Shown here one piece after another: positions 1 to 8,458 of a DNA stretch of 14,998 nucleotides (position 1 is its first letter; each line of letters starts with the position of its first letter). The stretch covers positions 1 through 14,998 of the forward strand of contig JADGJG010000637.1 in the NCBI GenBank assembly GCA_027596195.1, read 5' to 3'. The notes under the pieces were generated by a model that was not told the DNA's origin, made no database searches, and was given only the letters and a program-made list of their open reading frames with translations. This DNA comes from Podochytrium sp. JEL0797. Taxonomy: Eukaryota; Chytridiomycota; Chytridiomycetes; Chytridiales; Chytriomycetaceae. A program made the translations under genes and the position numbers.

Positions 1-810
1 TTGTTTCGGAAACCAGGGGGTGTGGGGGTAGGGATTGGGGGGAGGGCTCACATATCGAATACTTGCTTCTCCATCCACCATGCATTGAAACGCCAATGAC
101 GCATACCCTTTGCGATTAATATACGCATGCCAGCTGTCATTCGGAGGTGCCAGGATTGGAACGTGGACGCCGTCGATCGCCAAGCAAAACCCGGGGATGC
201 CCTTCATGCGCGTGAAGGTTTCTTCGAGACGCCGCCAAGCCGCCTCATCTTCCTGATCAGGGAGGCTGCCACACTGGTTGAGATTCAAATCCAAATCACA
301 GCACGGATCACGTACCAGATAACACTGCTTCCAAAGTGCTTAATCAATGCCACTACAACACGCTTCACAATCACCAGGACTGTTGATTCCGCAACGCCGA
401 ATGAAACACCCACGCTCACGTATGAGTTCCCTGTTGCCAACCGAGCCAAAGTGATCGCCAACTGTTTCGCCGTATAGATAGGCCTGCCACGCCCTATTTC
501 GACTGTTACCAAAGATGACGAAGCAAACACCAAGTAACAAACCCTTGTCGTCCTTATGCAGGTAAGGCTGCAGCTCTTCGCACATCCACTGAAACGTCTC
601 GCGGCCAACACGAAGGTGATGTTTGAACTGCAGGTCAGTGCAGGTTTGCAGGTCGTTTTCCCAGAAGGTGCCAGAACGGTGGACGAACGTGCGCGGCTTG
701 CGGCCCTTGACTGTGGGAGATTCGCGCTCCCAATCGAGAATGTGTTGGGCCACGAGGAACTGTTGATGCTGCACGGCGGCCATCATGCAAAACAAGCCCA
801 GCTGAGCCAT
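1..810 (-). CDS. PIF/Harbinger-type transposase (HARBI1-like nuclease), 5' part, cut by window edge
   Basis: The reading frame becomes continuous only with introns. Exons are 810-543, 502-316 and 265-52; introns are 542-503 (40 nt) and 315-266 (50 nt, donor GTACGT). A third intron probably starts at 51 (GTGAGC, phase 0) and leaves the window. The spliced part encodes 223 residues. About residues 60-87 resemble the N-terminal helical part of Harbinger nucleases (LRVGRETFQWMCEELQPYL). Residues 99 on carry the family hallmark TAKQLAITLARLATGNSYVS and a helix-turn-helix-like stretch. The DDE_4 nuclease domain begins with AIDGVHVPI; D183 (bases 174-172) is the probable first catalytic acid, and NRKG lies at 202-205. 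The second and third acids would lie off the left edge. Family role: cut-and-paste transposition, although domesticated HARBI1-like genes exist. No terminal repeats or Myb-like partner were found, so mobility is unproven. No stop or frameshift remains after splicing. Confidence 0.85.
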
Positions 811-1236
811 TTTCGATGATGTTTATAAAGTGGATGGCGAAATTTTCCCTTCGTTTCCGCCCTCACAAAGCGTCGAAAACCGCTCGCACAAAGTGGTCGG
901 AATCTCCATCTTTTTTCGATCGCCAAAACCCCCAATTTCTGTTTATAAAGTCACCCTAAGAGAGAGAGAAACGAGACCGCGGTGTGGGCTGTGGTATTCA
1001 TCATAATGATGGAATTGTTCCCTTTTCATCGAATCACGCGATAATACGATTGCACAAATTGATGGGTCTTTTTCAAACGCGAGAAAACTGCACGAATTCA
1101 CGAATGCACTGGGCGCAGTCAAGGGTGCAACAAAACCCAGCTGGGCGCAGTCAATTTCTGGTCTTCTCCACAATTTCATAAAACGGGCTGGGCGAAGTTC
1201 GCAAAAGAGCAATCAAAATTCCACGGATTCCCAGCC
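811..1236. promoter_or_regulatory. Shared divergent upstream region (transposase / DUF4246)
   Basis: These 426 bp separate two head-to-head genes and hold no convincing coding sequence. Visible elements are the decamer GTTTATAAAG at 821-830 and again at 941-950 (TATA-like core TTTATAAA, usable on either strand), a GA-rich run near 958-976, and the CTGGGCG repeats at 1109-1195. The 821-830 copy lies only 10 bases before the transposase ATG, too close to act as a normal TATA box for that start. The 941-950 copy is better placed. Promoter function is inferred from position only. Confidence 0.4.
1109..1195 (+). repeat. Short direct repeats CTGGGCGCAGTCAA plus degenerate third copy
   Basis: CTGGGCGCAGTCAA occurs exactly at 1109-1122 and 1141-1154 (start to start 32 bp). 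A shorter relative, GCTGGGCGAAGTT, starts at 1187. The second copy overlaps the 10-bp palindrome CCCAGCTGGG (1136-1145). All copies lie within 130 bp of the DUF4246 start codon, so they could be activator sites; that is inference. Confidence 0.55.
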
Positions 1237-2748
1237 ATGCAGTCCACCATTGACATCCGTCGCCACCCTTTTCAGAACCGCTCATTCAAACCGCTTACGC
1301 TTCGTGAACGTCGCTATATCCTCGCTCTTGGCGAAGTGCTCAAAACGCCCAACTGGGATAAGCTCAAGCCCGAGCAGATTGAGCAAATCGCGGCTGCCAA
1401 CTCAAGATACGAGCATCTACTGGTCGACTATCCCATCCAAAAACCACTGCCAAACTCTCTGCCCAAAATGATGTGGTTCCTAAACGCGGAATTAGCCCAC
1501 ATACGTCGCGACCTCGGGCGTGGAGCTGTCCCTCTTCCAGCAGTCGGTCTCTCGATCAAAGACGAGTTATTGAAGGAGGTTGAGGTGGTTCGTTTGACTG
1601 AGCGGGTCGCTGCTCTCTCGGATCGCTGGGTGGGGCAAGATCAAGTCCGCAACCTCATCGATGTGACCAATTACCCACTCGTGAGCCACCGCTCGTTCGC
1701 GTCAGACTGCGCGAATGCAGTGTTTGGTGACAGGCTCGTGGTGGATTCCAAAGCGGATTTTCAATGGCTTCCCGCGAGATTCGAGGTGAACGAACGCGGA
1801 AAGGTCGCGATTGAGTCTTACATCAACAACCTGCCGCGTCTTGGGAACGAAGTACTGTATGAGTTTGCTGCTGGGATTTTCAAACGCATGTTGCCACAGT
1901 TTGAGAATGCTGTAGCCTCTTTGAACGTTTCCCCACCGCGCCGAATCGCAGTGGATATGCGGAACGTTGGAGCGCACAAGGACAAGACGTATTCCCTTCC
2001 CACTTCGTTTGATGGATCCAGCAAGAGTCTTGTTCAACCCCTCGCGCGCCCAACCACTGGGTCTCTCAACGGCAAGACTCTCCAAGTCATCTTTCGCATC
2101 GTGGACATCCATTTGACGGATTCTCAGCCGGAATACAAGGGTAGCGACGTGTACCATGTCGAGGGGCTAGCGCAAGAAGCCATTGCTGCGACAGGAATTT
2201 ACTACCTTCATGTGGAAAATATAACCGAGTCACGGCTCACGTACCGCCAACAGTTTGAAGTCCCTTACCAGGCCATCGATAACCCACCTCTTGCAGAACG
2301 CGTGTTTGGCGTTCGTCAACACACCAGCAAGACGGCCCACATTGTGGCCCAAACAACTGCCATTGCGAATCGCGCCGTCGTGTTCCCCAACTTTTATCCA
2401 CACAAGATGGAGCCCTTCACACGTTTGGACGCAAGCAAGCCGGGACGTCGGACTGCACTCATCTACTTTTTGGTGCATCCGGGGATTTCCGTCATGGATA
2501 CCTCCAATGTTCCAGAACAACAGCTCGAGGTTGTGATTGAGAAAGTTGCGGATTTGTTTGGAACGCGGCTTCCTTTCGATGTTTGCGTGCTGATTGCGTT
2601 GAGGTTGCCGCATATTTCCCCCAAGCAGGCGGTTGAATTACGTTCGAAAGCGACTGCGTTCTATCGGCAAAAGAAGGAAGAAAGGGGAAGGGAAATTTCA
2701 AATTTGTATTTGCGTGATGCGGAGGAGAGTGATGACGATATGTCATAA
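1237..2748 (+). CDS. DUF4246-family protein, intact and intronless
   Basis: A single 503-residue frame from the ATG at 1237 to the TAA ending at 2748. The match to the fungal DUF4246 family (PF14033) rests on ordered blocks recognised by eye: FQWLPARF (about 175) followed by SYINNLP (about 195), LQVIFRIVDIHL (about 282), YHVEGLAQEAIAATGIYYL (306 on) with VENITESRL, then VVFPNFYPHKMEPF (from about 382), SKPGRRTALIYFLVHPG, and STANVPPQ-like DTSNVPEQQ. The biochemical role of the family is not established. H307-x-E309, H389 and R404/R405 are spaced in a way that recalls the metal and 2-oxoglutarate ligands of Fe(II) oxygenases, but this is only a hypothesis. The N-terminal 100 residues are helical and less typical. 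The C-terminus is charged (EESDDDMS). No signal peptide or membrane helix is seen, so it is probably soluble. It is divergent from the transposase and shows no sign of having been captured by it. Confidence 0.88.
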   Translation: MQSTIDIRRHPFQNRSFKPLTLRERRYILALGEVLKTPNWDKLKPEQIEQIAAANSRYEHLLVDYPIQKPLPNSLPKMMWFLNAELAHIRRDLGRGAVPLPAVGLSIKDELLKEVEVVRLTERVAALSDRWVGQDQVRNLIDVTNYPLVSHRSFASDCANAVFGDRLVVDSKADFQWLPARFEVNERGKVAIESYINNLPRLGNEVLYEFAAGIFKRMLPQFENAVASLNVSPPRRIAVDMRNVGAHKDKTYSLPTSFDGSSKSLVQPLARPTTGSLNGKTLQVIFRIVDIHLTDSQPEYKGSDVYHVEGLAQEAIAATGIYYLHVENITESRLTYRQQFEVPYQAIDNPPLAERVFGVRQHTSKTAHIVAQTTAIANRAVVFPNFYPHKMEPFTRLDASKPGRRTALIYFLVHPGISVMDTSNVPEQQLEVVIEKVADLFGTRLPFDVCVLIALRLPHISPKQAVELRSKATAFYRQKKEERGREISNLYLRDAEESDDDMS

Positions 2749-2881
2749 TGTCTACTTATTTTTGGAGTTTTGATTTGTGAGGTATTTTTACGGACTGGAA
2801 TTCGGCGACAGCAGTTGGCCCATAGGCCATAACGCAAAATTGGGTCAAGACCGCGAAGCTTCGAAGACAAACTTTTCAAAA

Positions 2882-3597
2882 ATGGCCACCGAAGCCACCC
2901 CGCTTCTCCTCGCTTCACAGTCTCACACATCTCTCGCAATCGCCCGTGCCGCAGAACGCTTCAATCCAGAATGCCACGATTCTCACACACTGATGCTGTC
3001 GTCAACGTCAACGGCCCCACAGCGAATTGAGATCTGGGAAGCCCAGTTGGACTCGGAACGAAATCATCAGATTGAGCGGGAAAATGAAGCCGCATGTCGA
3101 TATGGGTCATCTGTGGCGTGGAAGCTTGGCTGTTGGGCTGGGTTTGCGACTGCTGTGGTTGCGATGGTCGGATACTTGGTGCGTTTTGAAATATCGATCG
3201 CTTACACTTACGTCCGAAACACGAAATGTTTCACTGACGGTCATAGAACCTGCCAAACTCGAACCTCACTTCCAACACGATGCCGTTTTCTGTCGCTCTT
3301 GGCATGATGCTGACACACGCGTTGCTTCTCCTTGCAATCTCTTTACGCCTCGGATCTTACCGCACACTGAATCAGACTGAGCCCAATAACGCGACACGGA
3401 TACCCTTGATGGCACGCGTGTCGAGAACGCGAATCTATTCGCCGATGGTGTTCGTGGTGCTGGGTGTGTCCGGATTCTCGGGTGGGACGCTGTGGGGTCT
3501 ATTCATGGATGATTACAGCCTTCAAGGGTACTGGCCAGTGATTCCAGCGGGTAGTGCGTGTTTGGCAATGAGCTGGCTGTTGATGGCACGTCTTTGA
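2882..3597 (+). CDS. Predicted four-helix membrane protein, unknown function, two exons
   Basis: Exon 1 is 2882-3178 and exon 2 is 3247-3597. The 68-nt intron (donor GTGCGT; CTGAC branch-like site just before TCATAG) is phase 0, and removing it joins two otherwise separate frames into 215 residues. The start MATEATPLLL at 2882 has a good context (AAAATGG). The frame is open upstream to 2777 but looks like leader. Residues 1-75 are polar, with a possible short amphipathic helix (IWEAQLDSERNHQIERENEA). Four hydrophobic segments follow: roughly 80-99 (ending at the splice junction), 113-136, about 162-185 and about 192-213. An NLT glycosylation sequon sits in the loop after the first segment, and NQT/NAT sequons in the next loop. 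The protein ends directly after helix 4. No family is recognised. It follows the DUF4246 gene on the same strand by 133 bp, which says nothing about shared function in a fungus. Confidence 0.72.
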
Positions 3598-3821
3598 GAA
3601 TTCGAAACTCGGCTTAACCCTCCTAAATATATGAGAAACACGAGCAATCTCCAACGCAGAACTCGTTGGCAGAACCCTTAAAGGCCTCGTCGCAGTGCTC
3701 GACTAAAAACGAATTCCGACTCGGCCCCAACGAGCCACAAAGATTTTTCGAGTCATTTTGGGTGCTGTGCAAAAAAGAGACACAAAACCAGAGCCCCGCT
3801 GTTTTCGCACCTTGATTCCAA

Positions 3822-5763
3822 ATGGCACATCAGGCTTCGCGCTCGCCGGACCTCTTTCCTGCAGACATTAGTTCCAGCGACAGTCTTGGCAACGCCCAAA
3901 TCGAGGCGCAGTTCCGTCTTTACTCTCCCTACCAAAACACGCTGCCGCAGCACTCTGCGTTTGCCGCCGACTCCTTTGCCTTGGACTATCCTGCCACTGA
4001 TTCTGCGATGCAAAACTTTCTTCAGCCGCACCTCGAGGTAAAGGCGCATTTTTCGGACGTGCCAAGCGTTGCCTCATATGACCAAAAAATCTCATCCGAC
4101 TCTGCCTTTTAGTCCGACGTGAGACACTCCCCAACCGCGTCGTTTTTCGATTCACAGCCACAAAAGGTAACGTTTACTTGAGCGGAGTTTTGATTCTTAC
4201 CCAGGCTCTTTGAACAGAAACGAAAAGGCCCCGCAGCAAGTCCCTCGCTTTCCACTTCAGCAACAACCCAAAAGCCTCCCCTCCCACCGTCCCCAACGTT
4301 CCATATCCCATCCCTTCTGTCGACACCCCTCCCGACTGCAACAACCTTTACGCGCCCACTCACCACACCGAACCTCACCCCGCTCCTCCTCACGCAAGAC
4401 AACCAGTCCCCATTCATCGCCATCAGTCCCTCCACTTCCGCAACACAACACCACCGCATCCGTTACGCCCGTCGCACCACCTCCACCCCGTCCCTCAGCA
4501 AACTCAGCATCGTGCCAGGCTCCGAAATCGCGCGCGCCGTTCCCGATGGAGCCGTTGTGGCCAGGAGTTCAGGTTCCACGCCACCGGTATCCGTGGCGAG
4601 ATCCTCTTCTTGTGTACCTAGTCCTGCGGTACCGAGCGGTGGTACAACCGCCACCAACGCCTCCTCCACGGCCGCGAGAAACGCGGCAGCTGCAGAAGCG
4701 AGCACGGCGCGTTTTTGGGCTCAGAGAGGCGACGTCTTGAAGCGGAGGGGAAGTTTGAGTAGTAGTTTGAGTGACTTTGGTTGTGGGGTTTTTGCGCCGC
4801 CGCAACAGTTGCATTCCGCAGCGACTTTCGAGGCGTACATCCCATTGACCAAAGCGCATACCACGCCAGGCGCATTTGTCACTTCCCTTGTCGCTTCTCC
4901 AACCGAGGCATCCCCCGTGCTGTTTTCAAGCAGCGCGCCTTCTGCGCGAACCTCCGCTGCCGACGCCGCTGCGAGACCCGTTCAACCGTTGACCTCTCTA
5001 GGTGACGTGTTGAAAGCCGCCATAGACAAGTCTTCACAAGACCAACAACACCAACAACAGCACGGGATGGTGTCTCCAAGAATCGACGGTTTCACTCCCT
5101 TCGAGTCTCCCATCGCGCCTTCACCCGCGGGACTCGGCATCATGGATCATTCTTCTTCCTCGTGGAGTCATTACTCGTCCCATCAGCATGGCCAAGACTC
5201 CATGATGTTGATGCACGGTGGTGGTGGCGGGAGCGTGCCGGCGGGTGGTGGTGTGCTTTCTGGAATGGTGCCGTATCACCATGACACTGCGTTCTCGGAG
5301 GTTGAGTTGACGGGGATGGCGGCCCTCGCGAACGAGATGTACGCGCAGTTTCCGATGCATGCGATGGAGCAGCAGTCTCATCATCAGCAGGAGCAGCCGC
5401 TGCAGCAGCACGAGTACGCGTCGCAACAGGGTTTGACGCCGTTGCTGGGTAATTTGAGCATGTACCCGACGCCGGCGCGGGATGCGGGATATGTGGAGGG
5501 GTCTGGTGTTGCGCCAACTGGGGAGAGCGGGAGCGTCGGGTATCCGATGGGGATTGTGGAGGAGTATCCTTCGTACCAGCAAGATTATGGGATGTACCAG
5601 CAACAGCAGCCGCAGGAGATGTTGTGGACGATGGATCAGATTCAGGCCATGACGAGTTCGGGTGAGTTTTTGTCTGAAGTCTTGTCACACAAATCGCACG
5701 ATTCGCTGACTTCTTTTTCTTCTTCTAGCGGATGACTTCATGCAGTTCATGTGCGAGCCTTGA
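3822..5763 (+). CDS. Low-complexity, Q/S/H-rich probable nuclear protein, four exons
   Basis: Exons are 3822-4037, 4113-4166, 4218-5661 and 5729-5763, giving 582 residues. Introns are 75 nt (GTAAAG...TTTTAG), 51 nt (GTAACG...AACAG) and 67 nt (GTGAGT, GCTGAC branch site, TTCTTCTAG). The nearer acceptor for intron 2 (ACCCAG, 4204) would give an immediate stop, which fixes 4217. Removing the last intron swaps a ragged tail for the compact acidic/aromatic ending DDFMQFMCEP. No folded domain is recognised. The chain is disordered-type: S/T/P-rich from about 95 to 250, a Gly run near 423, Q/H-rich stretches near 475-490 and 545-555, and many Met/Tyr/Gln. A basic cluster, KKRKGP at 90-95, spans the exon 2/3 junction and looks like a monopartite nuclear localisation signal. 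A transcriptional regulator or RNA-associated scaffold is possible, but no DNA-binding domain is visible. The start ATG follows a CAA context and is the first in frame. Confidence 0.72.
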
Positions 5764-6302
5764 ATGCTTGCTGTCTGGGTATGCATTTGAGAGGCGACAG
5801 TTCCCCCACCTCGTTGCATTTTATTTTATATTTTTCGTCTATCCCCCCCTCTCTCTTCTTCTCTCTCTCTTTAATACTTCAATGCCCGGTCTTCCACCAA
5901 CTGAACGCCCGGTTGTATACTATATTCTTTTTTGACGTTTGGTTGTTGCGTTGCAAACGGAAAAATTTATATTTATTTTACGCAACTTGAAAAAGAGCGA
6001 GGAAACTCGCATTCGGTTCTCTTTTGATCTTTTTTTACTCAATTTAATACCAGTACAAGAGTCCCACTCAATTTGCAGTCTCGAAGTCTGTCCATATCCT
6101 CAATTCCACAAAATTAGCACAAAATTAGTGGTTGGCGTCCACATGCGGTCATGATTCAGTTCGCGAGGGCCGATACCAGATCCCTGAATCCATTAGCAAG
6201 TTATTCAGGCTGTAAAGCTCATTTAGCGCGTTTTCTTTGATTGTGCTTTGGTCATCCATGACCTTTTACTGCGATTCAATGTAAATGGTGACCCTGACTC
6301 CC
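5764..6302. other. Non-coding region between a plus gene and a minus pseudogene
   Basis: This 539-bp stretch has no frame that reads like protein on either strand. It starts with the likely 3' untranslated region of the low-complexity gene, including a CT-rich run (about 5839-5873) and an AT-rich segment (about 5961-5980). Two small inverted repeats are visible: GTTGCG/CGCAAC (5945-5950 with 5981-5986), and a 5-bp stem capped by GAAA (5997-6010). Both are short enough to be chance. No canonical AATAAA was found on the plus strand here. Confidence 0.5.
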
Positions 6303-7428
6303 TCACGATTCAAATGAGCACATGAGCCCAGCATTTACATTCAAATAGCATTTGCGAAGTCCTTCCAGCTCCATCAATTCCACAGGCACATCGCCAGTCA
6401 ATCGGTTGTCATTGACGTAGAGCACCACCAAGTTGGCAAGTTCGCCCAGCACGAGGGATGGATCCAGAAAGTGAACAGCCATGTAGTTGAAGGGACGTCA
6501 GACGTGTGAGTTGTCCCAATGACGCAGGAATCAACCCGGACAAGCTGTGGTTGTTGCATAGACACAGTGACTGTAGATTGGTGGGGTTGCCCCATTCGCT
6601 TGGAATCTCTCCCGAAACCGAGCTGAAAGAAATCTCCAAATGTTTGAGTTTCTGAAGGCAACCAATCTCGCGAGGCAAAGGGCCAGACAGAGCCATGTTA
6701 ATGGACAAATTCAGAACTGTCAGATCAACCAGCTGACAAATGGAGGTGGGGATATGCCAGTGAGATCGTTTCCTTCCAAATCCAAGACGTTGAGAGATGC
6801 CAGGAGGCTGATGTCGAGAGAAATTGGCCCAGTGAGAGTGGAGAAACGCATGGTCAGTCTTGAAAGATTCTTGCAACGCGTGATGGCAGCAGGAAACCCA
6901 GCTTAAACACGAATCTCTTCGTCTTCGCCCCACCAAAACTCGCTCAAATGCTTCCAACGGTGCTCAAATAGGGCCTGTTGATACGTGACGTGCGCTTTCA
7001 AGTAAACCAGATCCCATTCACTTGGTGCTAGTCACGTGCAAACGACTCGGAAGACAACACCACGTTGAACGTCTTCTCCAGACTTGCTTCGGTTCAACCC
7101 AACTCAGGATCCGCCCCGCCACTTCCCGCAGGAGACTCGGGAAGCGAGTGCAGTGTTTCTTTGTCTGGTTTTGGAGCTGCAAGATTTGGAGAGACAGGTG
7201 GCCGTAGGTGTGGGCCATTTCACGGGACATGGTGGAGGACAGGGATGTGAGGGAGGAGTGGAGGGTATCGATGCGGGAGTGGAGAGGGGAGGTGGGAGAG
7301 TGGTGGGCGGTTTCGAGGCGGTCCAGCTTGGCAGCGATTTGGTCCAACTGGGACTGGAATTTGAGCTTCATTTGCGACTGGGTTGAGGACACTTGGTGGA
7401 GGAGGGTATATTGAGATAAACTTTCCAT
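6303..7428 (-). pseudogene. Decayed coiled-coil / F-box-like / leucine-rich-repeat gene
   Basis: Read on the minus strand, one protein appears in pieces spread over three frames. The ATG at 7428 opens about 90 residues of coiled-coil type (QLDQIAAKLDRLETAH). An F-box-like segment follows (LLREVAGRILSWVEPKQVW), then TFNVVLSSESFAR, then a linker (SEWDLVYLKAHVTYQQALFE), then about eight plant-type LRRs of 23-25 residues (for example NVLDLEGNDLTG, KLKHLEISFSSVSGEIP, NLVVLYVNDNRLTGDVP). The last ends with a TGA at 6305-6303. Breaks: a frame change near 7068-7082; a TAG at 7030-7028 followed by another frame change; a TAA at 6905-6903; a 1-nt loss near 6755-6761 between LTG and HIP; and a frame change near 6446-6459 after SGSIP. 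No fungal intron explains these. In the intact family such proteins would be ligase adaptors or ligand-binding scaffolds; here the gene is almost certainly dead. Sequencing indels are a less likely cause, because all flanking genes are clean. Confidence 0.75.
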
Positions 7429-7526
7429 TTGGGGAGAAGAAAAAATCGCATAGGTTCGTGGAACGCGACAATGCCCTTGGAACGCTAGTCGATTCAGATC
7501 ATTTTGAATTCACGGTTTCTTTTAAT

Positions 7527-8368
7527 TCACTCTGGAATGATGGAGAACGGTCTTCTCGAGAATTGTTGCTCGCTTTCACGAGCTTTGTCGATTACCACCG
7601 CCCTAATCAAAGTAAAATATATTGCTGCATTTTGGTAACGTCGAGCGAAATCTATTGTTCCCTTTTCGGATTTAAGCAATCTCTCATCATTGCGTGTGGT
7701 CTGAAGCTCGCCAACAGCATCTCTGCGCCCCTGGGGATACGACGCGTCGGATCTTCGTGTGCTTGTCGTTGAGTCTTGCCGCCTCTCGAATCCTGGCAGT
7801 AACATTGTTGTTCAGCTCAACAACACGAGTTGTGGCCCGCTTCCTGAGCGTCTCTTCAGGGCATCACTCTCCTTCAACTTCGAAATAGTCTCGCGCAACA
7901 ACGTGATCCTCTGCAGTTTGGATGTCCTTCAGCACGGCGTTTTCGTCCTCCAGCCCGCGTCACGTGGTGCGGAAACCTCGGCAGCTTGTTGTTGCTTGTC
8001 AGACGTGGAGTGCATGCCTGAGGTTGAAAGCAGTCAGATGTGCATGGAAACAAGAACAAGATTAATAGGAGGAGAGGGTTCGAGTGTTTTTCAAAAGGGG
8101 TCGGATTGCGCTGTAGTTCGCGTGCCTTCAGACTCGGAATAACTTCGGCGTCGGTAGTTCCCCTTGAAACGGTGAAGTAAATCTTGGGAAGCTCGCCGAT
8201 TTTGGTTTGAGTCAACGATTCGTGCTGGGAGGATGGACTGACGAAGTTGTTGGTGGGCATTACGAGCGTTGGAAGAAGCACTTGGGACACCTCACAAAGT
8301 TCTGTAAAGTCGACGGAGTTGGTGGGCGGTGATTGATTGAAAAAAGGTCTCGCGAACATTTCAAACAT
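7527..8368 (-). pseudogene. Decayed coiled-coil protein gene
   Basis: Minus-strand pieces in different frames read as one heptad-rich protein. A possible start at 8368 (MFEMFARPFF) leads about 80 plausible residues. After a low-quality stretch near 8020-8130, which may be an intron ending CTCAG at about 8016, comes HSTSDKQQQAAEVSAPRDA. A shift follows to LEDENAVLKDIQ, another to KLQRITLLRETISKLKESDA, and another to ETLRKRATTRVVELNNNVTA followed by RIREAARLNDKHTKIRRV. A last piece, VGELQTTRNDERLLKSEKG, lies in the frame ending at a TGA near 7527. At least three frame changes fall inside one coiled coil between 7720 and 7960, which I take as decay. The parent family is not recognised. It lies 98 bp upstream of the LRR pseudogene on the same strand, so the two could be pieces of one longer dead gene. 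Confidence 0.5.
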
Positions 8369-8417
8369 TGTAATCTTTGTGAATTTCTTCCGAGAAAAAT
8401 ATTTGAGGATTCATAAC

Positions 8418-8430
8418 ACATACATACACA
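8418..8430 (-). terminator. Candidate 3'-end (polyadenylation efficiency) element, copy A
   Basis: The transcript strand reads TGTGTATGTATGT, 28 nt after the stop codon of transporter A. It contains TATGTA, which is known in budding yeast as a 3'-end efficiency element. The same 13-mer lies 14 nt after the stop of transporter B while the surrounding bases have diverged. Use in this organism is inferred. Confidence 0.35.
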
Positions 8431-8458
8431 ACCCTCGCCTTCCTCCATCTCTCCACTC

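Noticed and set aside
127..819. Plus-strand open frames opposite the transposase gene (127-477 and 556-819)
   Set aside because: They are antisense shadows; the minus strand carries recognisable Harbinger motifs in correct order after splicing.
1702..2613. Minus-strand frames inside the DUF4246 gene
   Set aside because: No family features; they mirror a well-conserved plus-strand coding region.
5121..5688. Two long overlapping minus-strand frames opposite the low-complexity gene
   Set aside because: Composition is Arg/His/Ser-rich as expected for the complement of Gln/Ser/Met repeats, and plus-strand introns fit well.
5997..6010. Hairpin GCGAG-GAAA-CTCGC with a GNRA loop, and GTTGCG/CGCAAC at 5945-5986
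   Set aside because: Stems of five and six pairs are expected by chance; no conserved RNA context was seen.
6640..6906. Plus-strand open frame over the LRR region
   Set aside because: The complementary strand shows clear LRR periodicity; this frame is its shadow.
7085..7105. tRNA T-loop-like string GGTTCAACCC
   Set aside because: No acceptor stem, D-arm or anticodon arm can be folded around it, and it lies within the LRR pseudogene.
7383..8142. Plus-strand frames in 7383-7772 and 7759-8142
   Set aside because: They lack protein-like features, while the minus strand shows coiled-coil fragments.
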